From Gammaproteobacteria bacterium (GTDB taxonomy: Bacteria; Pseudomonadota; Gammaproteobacteria; SZUA-152): a DNA stretch of 19,261 nt. The notes under the pieces were generated by a model, which was not told where the DNA came from, did no database searches, and worked only from the letters and a program-made list of their open reading frames with translations. The DNA lies in NCBI GenBank assembly GCA_030617485.1, contig JAUWVK010000011.1, positions 1 through 19,261 of the forward strand, read 5' to 3'. A program made the position numbers and the translations under genes. Shown here piece by piece: positions 1-5,450 of this stretch (position 1 is the first letter of the stretch; each line of letters begins with the position of its first letter).

Positions 1-210
1 TTTGGTGTGTGGATGCATTTTGGCGTAATCATTTCTCTGTTTGTGCTTTATTTCATTCAGGTAAGCGCGGGCTTAAAGTTACTAAAAACAGGTACAGATA
101 CGGATGACAGTAGAAGCGAACATCGGATGCTCGCCAAAGGAATATTGCTGGCGCGCGCATTAGTTATTACTACGGGCGCCATGTTATCTGAGCCTGTAAC
201 CACCGCATAA
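1..210 (+). CDS. C-terminal end (or small whole gene) of an unidentified membrane protein
   Basis: The frame is open from the first base of the window to a TAA at 208-210, so this is probably the 3' part of a longer gene. A GTG at position 7 could in principle start a 67-residue protein, but its upstream region cannot be seen. The visible part has one hydrophobic stretch right at the start (about 20 residues, FGVIISLFVLYFIQ) that would span the membrane. After it come a polar, charged segment (KTGTDTDDSRSEH) and a short moderately hydrophobic tail. I do not recognise the family and assign no function. That it is real coding sequence is supported mainly by the stop codon running straight into a strong terminator at 211-242. 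Confidence 0.45.
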   Translation, partial: FGVWMHFGVIISLFVLYFIQVSAGLKLLKTGTDTDDSRSEHRMLAKGILLARALVITTGAMLSEPVTTA

Positions 211-242
211 AAAAAGCGAAGCTAAAATCAGCTTCGCTTTTT
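211..242. terminator. Bidirectional intrinsic terminator between the left-edge gene and prk
   Basis: A perfect 13-bp inverted repeat (AAAAAGCGAAGCT / AGCTTCGCTTTTT) has a 6-base loop (AAAATC). On the plus strand it follows the left-edge gene's stop without a gap and ends in a T-rich tract (TTTTTATTTT). On the minus strand the stem is followed by seven T residues (complement of 209-215), so it can also end transcripts coming from prk. Convergent genes sharing one symmetric terminator is a common arrangement. Confidence 0.9.
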
Positions 243-304
243 ATTTTCTCTAGTTACGACAAGTCGCACGCCGTTCTCGCACATCCTTGTGCTCCACGGC
301 ATAA

Positions 305-318
305 GACCATCCATGGTC
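305..318. repeat. Small inverted repeat just after the prk stop codon
   Basis: GACCAT and ATGGTC are separated by two bases, giving 6-bp arms. The repeat lies a few bases downstream of the prk stop on the minus strand. It has no T-run, so it is not an intrinsic terminator by itself. It may be a 3'-end stabilising hairpin or chance. Confidence 0.3.
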
Positions 319-322
319 AAAA

Positions 323-1210
323 TCAGGCCTTTTGCTTGGCCTCCGTCAACTGATGAATCCGGGGCGCGAGAATCAACTCCATCGCAAAGCCCATTTTGCC
401 GCCTGGCACCACAATAGTGTTCGGCCGTGACATAAAGGCACTATCGATCATATTCAGCAAATAAGGGAAGTCTGTACCCTTGTGGTCGCGGAAACGGATA
501 ACAATGTAACTTTCGTCCGGAGTTGGGATATCACGAGCAATAAATGGGTTCGAGGTATCCACCGTTGGCACACGCTGGAAGTTAATATCGGTACGAGAAA
601 ACTGTGGCGTGATGTAATGCACATAGTCATCCATGCGCCGTAAAATGGTATCAACAATCGCTTCAGCAGAATAACCGCGTTGAGCATTATCGCGATGAAT
701 TTTTTGAATCCACTCAAGGTTAACAATTGGAACTACACCCACAAGCAGGTCAACAAATTCAGCAACATTTACATCACCGTTAACAACCCCACCATGCAGG
801 CCTTCGTAGAACAACACATCTGTCTCATAGTCGATATCATCCCACGGCGTAAATTGACCAGGGGTCAGCTCTGTTCCCAAACGTGCATTATGCTCGGCTG
901 CTTCTTCATCACTGTGTAAGTAATAACGACGACGGCATTTACCTGTATCGCCGTAGGCCTTAAACGTATCCGAGATCAGGTCAAAATGGTTGGCTTCAGG
1001 GCCGAAATGACTCAACTGTTTGCCTTTTTTTGCAAACTCACCAATCGCTTCTTTCATCGCAGCGCGATCAAAACAATGATAGCTGTCTCCCTCAACGATT
1101 AATGGATTAATATTTTCGCGACGGAAAATATGCTCAAAGGCATTTTTGACCGTTGTGGTACCTGCACCAGATGAACCGGTAACAGCAATAACGGGATGCT
1201 TTACGGACAT
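323..1210 (-). CDS. prk: Phosphoribulokinase (class I, Calvin-cycle type)
   Basis: The enzyme phosphorylates ribulose 5-phosphate with ATP to ribulose 1,5-bisphosphate, the RuBisCO substrate, in the cytoplasm. At 295 residues it has the normal class I length. A P-loop (GSSGAGTT, about residues 12-19) opens the protein. VEGDSYH carries D42, which matches the catalytic base of the Rhodobacter enzyme, and R49 is also kept. YEGLHGG at 135-141 supplies the Walker-B-like acidic residue E136. NLEWIQK-HRD at 164-174 is the conserved substrate/allosteric region. FIARDIPT and FPYLLNMI are closer to the autotroph version than to E. coli PrkB as I remember them, but PrkB-like paralogues exist, and no RuBisCO gene is visible. 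A good ribosome site (GAGGAG) precedes the ATG. nsrR lies 178 bases upstream in the same orientation. Confidence 0.95.
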   Translation of the reverse strand: MSVKHPVIAVTGSSGAGTTTVKNAFEHIFRRENINPLIVEGDSYHCFDRAAMKEAIGEFAKKGKQLSHFGPEANHFDLISDTFKAYGDTGKCRRRYYLHSDEEAAEHNARLGTELTPGQFTPWDDIDYETDVLFYEGLHGGVVNGDVNVAEFVDLLVGVVPIVNLEWIQKIHRDNAQRGYSAEAIVDTILRRMDDYVHYITPQFSRTDINFQRVPTVDTSNPFIARDIPTPDESYIVIRFRDHKGTDFPYLLNMIDSAFMSRPNTIVVPGGKMGFAMELILAPRIHQLTEAKQKA

Positions 1211-1388
1211 GCTTTTCTCCTCAAACTTTTCTGACTAAATACTTGAATTCGTTTGCAGCGGCCGAGATTCCTTCTCGCATACAACCCAGCTATTGATATT
1301 GATTGATGCACTGCGTGATCGAACCGCGCATTTTAGCGGGTTAAGACGATTCAGGGAAGGACTCAGCAAATAAGTCAGCTGAAGTTGC

Positions 1389-1841
1389 TCAACGATTGAG
1401 CAACTGTTCTAACGGGAATATCTGTGACGTGGCTTCAGTATTCTCCAATGCGTCAGCCAGGGTAAACCGATCCAGCACTCCTAAAAACTCGTTACCTGCT
1501 TGATACAAAGCAGATTTCAGAGCGCAGGCGGGGGAGACAACGCAGCTTGGGTTCGAAGTGTCAAAACATTCCACGATGTCAAAATTGGGCTCCATATGGC
1601 GCACCACATCACCAATCGAAATCAGCTCTGGCGCTCGCGCCAACCTCATACCACCATTCTTGCCTCTTGTGGTCTTAATGAACCCGGTACCGGCCAGATG
1701 ATGAACCACCTTTACCAGGTGATTACGAGAAATTTGGTAAAAATCAGCAATTTCAGTAATCGTAGCCAAGTCCTCTTCCCTCTTCTGGGTCAGAAAGATG
1801 AGCACCCGCAAGGCGAAATCTGTGTGCAGCGTTAATTGCAT
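1389..1841 (-). CDS. nsrR: Rrf2-family transcriptional regulator, NsrR-like nitric-oxide sensor
   Basis: This 150-residue protein matches the NsrR group of the Rrf2 family throughout. It begins MQLTLHTDFALRVLIFL. The winged-helix recognition region reads ISRNHLVKVVHHL (about 37-49), and the wing carries RGKNGGMRLA (59-68). IGDVVRHMEPNFDIVECF follows. Three cysteines at 92, 100 and 106 match the usual [Fe-S] ligand triplet. The spacing is C-x7-C-x5-C, against C-x4-C-x5-C in E. coli NsrR as I remember it. NsrR holds an iron-sulfur cluster that reacts with NO, which releases DNA and derepresses NO-detoxification genes. Here it is divergent from a truncated globin and its reductase, its natural targets. 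Upstream of the ATG there is only a G-run (GGGGG) as ribosome site. IscR is less likely given the cysteine spacing and context. Confidence 0.88.
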   Translation of the reverse strand: MQLTLHTDFALRVLIFLTQKREEDLATITEIADFYQISRNHLVKVVHHLAGTGFIKTTRGKNGGMRLARAPELISIGDVVRHMEPNFDIVECFDTSNPSCVVSPACALKSALYQAGNEFLGVLDRFTLADALENTEATSQIFPLEQLLNR

Positions 1842-1851
1842 GAAATGTAAA

Positions 1852-1881
1852 CCCCCGTAACCCCCCTAATGTAACCCCTCC
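1852..1881 (-). promoter_or_regulatory. G-tract array in the nsrR leader
   Basis: Just upstream of the nsrR start the minus strand contains runs of GG, GGGG, GGGGGG and GGGGG. They are separated by A, TTACATTA and TTAC. The element GGGGTTACATTA recurs as GGGGTTTACATTT immediately before the ATG. The last run doubles as the only Shine-Dalgarno-like sequence of nsrR. Only three runs have three or more G, so a strong quadruplex is not assured. Confidence 0.4.
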
Positions 1882-1885
1882 GCGC

Positions 1886-1913
1886 TTGACAATACAAATA
1901 AAACCCTTAACAT
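1886..1913 (+). promoter_or_regulatory. Candidate sigma70 promoter of the globin-reductase unit
   Basis: A perfect -35 hexamer TTGACA (1886-1891) is followed after 16 bases by TAACAT (1908-1913), a 4/6 match to the -10 hexamer. This predicts a start near 1920 and a leader of about 170 bases before the globin ATG. The -10 overlaps the candidate NsrR operator, as expected for repression by steric block. A start closer to the gene cannot be excluded. Confidence 0.5.
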
Positions 1914-1931
1914 ATATTTAATATACTTCTT
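1909..1931. promoter_or_regulatory. Candidate NsrR operator
   Basis: The site is 11-1-11 in layout: left half AACATATATTT, one spacer base (A), right half ATATACTTCTT. Against the enterobacterial consensus AAnATGnATTT-n-AAATnCATnTT, the left half matches 8 of 9 specified bases and the right half 7 of 9. It sits on the -10 and start region of the candidate promoter, between nsrR and the NO-detoxification genes. It is AT-rich, so some of the match could be chance. Confidence 0.5.
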
Positions 1932-1974
1932 TTAACCAAGCAATATTGTCAGGAATATCAACAATATCGGTTAA
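1932..1974 (+). ncRNA. Candidate stem-loop in the 5' leader of the globin mRNA
   Basis: Two nested inverted repeats form one possible hairpin. The outer arms are TTAACC (1932-1937) and GGTTAA (1969-1974). The inner arms are ATATTGT (1943-1949) and ACAATAT (1961-1967). The loop has 11 bases, and an internal bulge has 5 bases on one side and 1 on the other. It would form about a dozen bases after the predicted transcription start. No known RNA family is recognised. Confidence 0.35.
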
Positions 1975-1995
1975 CTAGCAAACAATTTGCTTCTT

Positions 1996-2006
1996 AAGAT
2001 GTATTT
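1996..2006 (+). promoter_or_regulatory. Second NsrR-like half-site
   Basis: AAGATGTATTT matches all 9 specified bases except one (AAnATGnATTT; the unspecified positions are G and T; C at the seventh position is usual in E. coli). The other half does not follow on the downstream side. Single NsrR half-sites are reported to bind in some species, so this may be an auxiliary site, or chance. Confidence 0.3.
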
Positions 2007-2093
2007 GAGATAAGCCGTTTCTGGGGTCAATAGTCAACAACCCATTACCTCAAAACAGCTGTAACTAATCACCATCTATATGAGGAAACTACA

Positions 2094-2462
2094 ATGTCTG
2101 ACACTCTTTTTGACAAAATTGGTGGCGAAGCCGCCGTTGATGCTGCTGTTGATATTTTCTACCGCAAAGTCCTTGCTGATGATCGCATCAAAGGTTTTTT
2201 TGATGACATTGACATGGACAAACAGGCTGCCAAGCAAAAATCCTTCCTGACCATGGCCTTTGGTGGCCCAAATAATTACTCTGGCGAAGATATGCGCACG
2301 GGTCATGCCCACCTGGTGAAACGCGGCCTGAATGACAGCCATTTTGACGCCGTCATGGAAAATCTGGGTGCGACTCTTACGGAACTCAATGTTCCTGGTG
2401 AGCTGATCGCTGAAGCCGCGGCCATTGCTGAATCAACCCGCAACGATGTGCTGGGTAAATAA
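2094..2462 (+). CDS. glbN: Group I truncated haemoglobin (HbN type), probable NO dioxygenase globin
   Basis: This 122-residue 2-on-2 globin binds haem and O2 and, with an electron donor, can oxidise NO to nitrate. The group I pattern is clear: LFDKIGGEAAV at the start, FYRKVLADDRIKGFF (22-36), and AFGGPNNYSGEDMR (55-68). Aligned by eye with Mycobacterium HbN, B10 is Tyr23, E7 is Gln44, E11 is Gln48 and the proximal F8 histidine is His71. A Tyr/Gln/Gln distal pocket fits tight O2 binding and NO dioxygenation. The ribosome site GAGGAA lies 6 bases before the ATG. The gene is divergent from nsrR, preceded by a candidate NsrR operator, and followed by a reductase 59 bases downstream, which supports induction by NO. 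Confidence 0.93.
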   Translation: MSDTLFDKIGGEAAVDAAVDIFYRKVLADDRIKGFFDDIDMDKQAAKQKSFLTMAFGGPNNYSGEDMRTGHAHLVKRGLNDSHFDAVMENLGATLTELNVPGELIAEAAAIAESTRNDVLGK

Positions 2463-2465
2463 GCA

Positions 2466-2487
2466 TCAGCGACTAATTTTTCGCTGA
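2466..2487 (+). other. Intercistronic hairpin between globin and reductase genes
   Basis: Perfect 7-bp arms TCAGCGA and TCGCTGA flank an 8-base loop. No T-run follows, so termination is unlikely. It could protect the upstream globin transcript from 3' decay, giving more globin than reductase. Confidence 0.4.
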
Positions 2488-2521
2488 GTAGTAGAAAAAC
2501 TGAAGAAACAACGGATACGTT

Positions 2522-3514
2522 ATGTCAAAAATCGCGTTTGAAGGCCAAAAATACGAAACTGAGTCCAATGAGTCCGTATTAGATTGCCTGAGCCGACATG
2601 GCGTGTCCGTTAAATCTTCCTGCAAAGCCGGTGTCTGCCAAAGCTGCATGATGGTGGCGCATGAAGGCGAGCCTCCCGAGAAATCACAGGCTGGCCTGAA
2701 AAGCGTACTTAAAGCGCAAAACTACTTCCTTGCGTGTGCCTGCGTACCAAAAAATGATATTCATGTTGGCCTGCCCGATAAGAACCTTGTTGAAATCAAA
2801 ACCACTATTGATTCCGTCGACCAGCTGAACCCCGAAGTCGTTCGAATGCGTCTGGTCCGCCCAGAAAATTATGAATATTACCCTGGACAATATTTAACGC
2901 TGACTAACCCACATGATGTGAGTCGCAGCTATTCCATAGCCAGCGTACCCGCGGAAGAAAGCTTTGTAGAACTCCATATTCGACGCGTTCCTGACGGGCA
3001 AATGAGTGGTTGGGCGCATGCTGAAGCCAAAGCCGGGGATACCGTCCATATTTCCCAATCTCATGGCGAGTGCTTTTACATACAGAATAATCCACAACAA
3101 TCCCTGCTGCTGGTTGGAACTGGCTGCGGACTGGCACCGCTTTATGGAATCGTCAGAGAAGCGTTACGTCAGGGACATAGCGGCCCAATCCACCTTTATC
3201 ACGGCAGCCGCACACTGAGCGGCCAACTGACATCCAATGGCCTGTATCTGGTAGATGAGTTGCGAGCACTGGAACAATCCTGCGACCATTTTTTCTATCA
3301 CCCCTGCATATCACGAGGGCATGTGCCTGAAAATATGCGGCAGGGACGTGCCAACGACATGGCATTAGAGGATCACAAAAGTCTGACGGGATGGGCTGTC
3401 TATTTATGCGGGCAGGAAGATATGGTTAAAACAACGAAGCAAAAGGCCTATCTCGCGGGGGCTAACCTGCAAGATATTTACGCTGACCCCTTTATCGTCA
3501 CGCCTTCGTGTTAG
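2522..3514 (+). CDS. Ferredoxin-type 2Fe-2S / FAD / NAD(P)H oxidoreductase, likely electron donor to the globin
   Basis: The 330-residue protein has three modules. First is a plant-type 2Fe-2S ferredoxin domain with ligands C34, C39, C42 and C72 (C-x4-C-x2-C-x29-C). Then comes an FAD-binding barrel with RSYSIAS at 135-141. Last is an NAD(P)-binding domain starting LLLVGTGCGLAPLYGI at 195-210 and ending in the YLCGQEDMV region. The same order is found in reductase components of aromatic and methane oxygenases (for example phenol hydroxylase DmpP), but no oxygenase gene is nearby. It follows the truncated globin in the same direction, so it most likely keeps that haem ferrous. The initiation site is weak (GGA eight bases before the ATG). 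The exact electron acceptor is inferred from position only. Confidence 0.88.
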   Translation: MSKIAFEGQKYETESNESVLDCLSRHGVSVKSSCKAGVCQSCMMVAHEGEPPEKSQAGLKSVLKAQNYFLACACVPKNDIHVGLPDKNLVEIKTTIDSVDQLNPEVVRMRLVRPENYEYYPGQYLTLTNPHDVSRSYSIASVPAEESFVELHIRRVPDGQMSGWAHAEAKAGDTVHISQSHGECFYIQNNPQQSLLLVGTGCGLAPLYGIVREALRQGHSGPIHLYHGSRTLSGQLTSNGLYLVDELRALEQSCDHFFYHPCISRGHVPENMRQGRANDMALEDHKSLTGWAVYLCGQEDMVKTTKQKAYLAGANLQDIYADPFIVTPSC

Positions 3515-3538
3515 CTTGTTCACTTGTTCACTTGTTCG
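3515..3538 (+). repeat. Three tandem copies of an 8-bp repeat after the reductase stop
   Basis: CTTGTTCA is repeated twice exactly and a third time as CTTGTTCG, directly after the TAG stop. The last copy continues into CTTCGAACA, so TGTTCG (3533-3538) and CGAACA (3542-3547) can form a tight 6-bp hairpin with a 3-base loop. It may vary in copy number between strains. It may also be a poor terminator. Confidence 0.7.
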
Positions 3539-3612
3539 CTTCGAACACCTACACCAACACCTAAACAACATCTGAAGTAACGCAACCAACAATAACGGCA
3601 TAGCCGCGTTTG

Positions 3613-4092
3613 CTAGTGGAGAGGTAAACTAGACTCCTCCATCACCATGTTTTCCATCCAGGTGAATGCTTCTTCCAGACCCGGCTGATTAAATAGCACC
3701 ATTAGCACCACCCACTTGACCTGTTCCAGGTCAATATCGGGAGATTCAAGAGCCATTATCCGGTCAATGACCAGTTCCCGACTCGCGCTATTCAACACAC
3801 CCATTTGTTCCAGGAACATAAGAAAACCCCGGCATTCTACATCCAGTTTTTTCTCTTCAGTGGGGCTGAATACACGAATTGAGCGAGCCGTCAGTGCGGG
3901 GCGGAGGCTGTCTCCATCCTGCATGATGGCCAGGTCTTCTAACCAGGCAAAAGCCTTGTTTATCTCAGTGCTAAGAAAGCCTGCTTCTCTGAGCTGGGTT
4001 TTGAGGGTTTCAGGGTCCGCTTCGTCAGCGATGTCATCGTCCATATAGTTCTCGAACAAGTACATCAATACGTCGAGCACGTCTTCTTTCAT
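3613..4092 (-). CDS. smg: Smg / DUF494 family protein
   Basis: Members of this small acidic helical family sit next to dprA in most gammaproteobacteria. Their biochemical role is not settled. Recognisable features are the start MKEDVLDVLMYLFENYMDDD, AFAWLEDL, RGFLMFLEQMGVLNSASRELVIDR and the tail LEQVKWVVLMVLFNQPGLE, all in family order. I chose the ATG at 4092, which gives 159 residues. A GTG two codons upstream (4098) is possible, but family members begin MKE-like and the ATG overlaps the dprA stop as ATGA, which suggests translational coupling. An AGG five bases before the ATG could serve as ribosome site. It is the last gene of the dprA-smg unit, and no clear terminator follows it. Confidence 0.92.
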   Translation of the reverse strand: MKEDVLDVLMYLFENYMDDDIADEADPETLKTQLREAGFLSTEINKAFAWLEDLAIMQDGDSLRPALTARSIRVFSPTEEKKLDVECRGFLMFLEQMGVLNSASRELVIDRIMALESPDIDLEQVKWVVLMVLFNQPGLEEAFTWMENMVMEESSLPLH

Positions 4093-5297
4093 GGGCACCT
4101 ACTTTTAGGGTTAATAGAAAAACCCTGGTCATTCCGGCTGTAAAGACCGCCGGCTGATGTGACGCGTCCTTGCAATTCCAGTGACAACAGCATGGATGAA
4201 ACCTCCTCCGGCGTCAATCCACATCGTTCCACCAATAGATCAATGGATATGGGCTCAAAACCCATATTTTCAATAATTGGTTCAATGGCCGGATCCAGGG
4301 TATCGAGGCTATCTGAATTATCCTGATTACCTGCAAGCTCCTCTGGTATCGCACCCAGCACCACAGATGCCAATGGACCCAGCTCCTCCAATATATCCTT
4401 AATGTTTTCAACCAGTTTAGCGCCCTGCCTGATCAGCGTATGACAACCACGGGACAAGGGATTGTGTATGGAGCCAGGAATAGCAAAGACTTCCCGTCCC
4501 TGTTCTGAGGCAAGACGAGCAGATATCAACGAGCCGCTTTTTAGCGCAGCTTCCACTACTAACGTGCCCATACTGAGACCGCTAATGATCCGGTTGCGAC
4601 GCGGGAAATTACTGGCCAGCGGTGGCGTACCCAAAGGGAACTCGCTGACAATGGCTCCCTGTTCCACTATGCGATGAGCAAGATCACGATGCCTTGCCGG
4701 GTAAATACGATCAGGCCCGGTACCGGCAACGGCCACTGTGATGCCCTCCTGTAAAGCGCCCTCGTGACTAGCAGCATCGATCCCCAGTGCCAGGCCACTG
4801 GTGATGGTCAAACCCACCTGTGCGAGCTGTCGGGCATAATCCTCTGCGATTTGACGCCCACCAGCACTGGGGTTCCTACTGCCTACAATGGCTAACTGGG
4901 GCAGAGAGAGCACATTTGGATTTCCGCGCACAAACAACAGGGGAGGGGGATCCGGGATTTCTTTTAATAACGATGGGTAAAGGAAATCAGCGAGACTAAT
5001 AATATGGCAGCCAGACTTTTCAGCCCATATCAGGTCTTTTTCCACCCTGTTCCAGTCCGGGCTTTTGAAGTAAGACAGAATTTTAGCGGGTAACCTGAAA
5101 CCTTCGCCCAACACATCATCCGCAGGATTTTCAAACAACTCTCCCGGTTGAATACCAGCTGATAAAATACGTTGGAACAGCACGGGACCTACACCAGGGG
5201 CGTAGAGCAATGCTAACCAATAACGAAGATCGTCAGTTAATGAGGAAAATTGTGCGGACTGACTGGATTTTATGTGGGGATACTGCGAACGACTCAA
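4089..5297 (-). CDS. dprA: DNA-processing protein DprA (Smf)
   Basis: DprA binds incoming single-stranded DNA in the cytoplasm and loads RecA during natural transformation. This copy is complete at 402 residues. An N-terminal helical region (21-60, LTDDLRYWLALLYAPGVGP) is followed by the Rossmann-like core. The core carries AIVGSRNPSAGG (136-147), TSGLALGIDAASHEGAL (166-182), FPRRNRIISG (231-240) and EVFAIPGSI (269-277). A C-terminal winged-helix region (about 339-385, IDLLVERCGLTPEEVSSMLL) matches the DML1-like domain. No ATG or GTG exists before the conserved core, so the start is a TTG, supported by a strong ribosome site (GGGAGGGG) seven bases upstream. It overlaps smg at ATGA. Presence of dprA is compatible with competence but does not prove it. 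Confidence 0.95.
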   Translation of the reverse strand: MSRSQYPHIKSSQSAQFSSLTDDLRYWLALLYAPGVGPVLFQRILSAGIQPGELFENPADDVLGEGFRLPAKILSYFKSPDWNRVEKDLIWAEKSGCHIISLADFLYPSLLKEIPDPPPLLFVRGNPNVLSLPQLAIVGSRNPSAGGRQIAEDYARQLAQVGLTITSGLALGIDAASHEGALQEGITVAVAGTGPDRIYPARHRDLAHRIVEQGAIVSEFPLGTPPLASNFPRRNRIISGLSMGTLVVEAALKSGSLISARLASEQGREVFAIPGSIHNPLSRGCHTLIRQGAKLVENIKDILEELGPLASVVLGAIPEELAGNQDNSDSLDTLDPAIEPIIENMGFEPISIDLLVERCGLTPEEVSSMLLSLELQGRVTSAGGLYSRNDQGFSINPKSRCP

Positions 5298-5423
5298 ACG
5301 ACGACCCCTCCCTGGGTCAATTTACTTCTCTATTCTTTTCAGCTCTTTGCAGCCACCTAGCAACTACAAATCAGATGTTACAACAGTACAGATTAATCAA
5401 ACAAAAAGCGTGGTAATAATTAC

Positions 5424-5445
5424 ACTTAACTGTGATGAGTTAAGT
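5424..5445. repeat. Perfect inverted repeat between the LysM gene and dprA
   Basis: ACTTAACT and AGTTAAGT form 8-bp arms around a 6-base loop, six bases past the LysM-gene stop on the minus strand. The stem is AT-rich and followed by GTAATTATT rather than a T-run. It could therefore be a weak terminator, a 3'-stabilising hairpin, or an operator upstream of dprA. Confidence 0.4.
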
Positions 5446-5450
5446 CAGCC

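Noticed and set aside
1323..1343. Hairpin AACCGCG...GCGGGTT between nsrR and prk as a terminator.
   Set aside because: The stem has a bulge and only seven pairs, and no T-run follows on either strand.
1947..1960. TTGTC...ATCAA in the nsrR-globin region, resembling an FNR site.
   Set aside because: The spacing is six bases rather than four and one half is imperfect.
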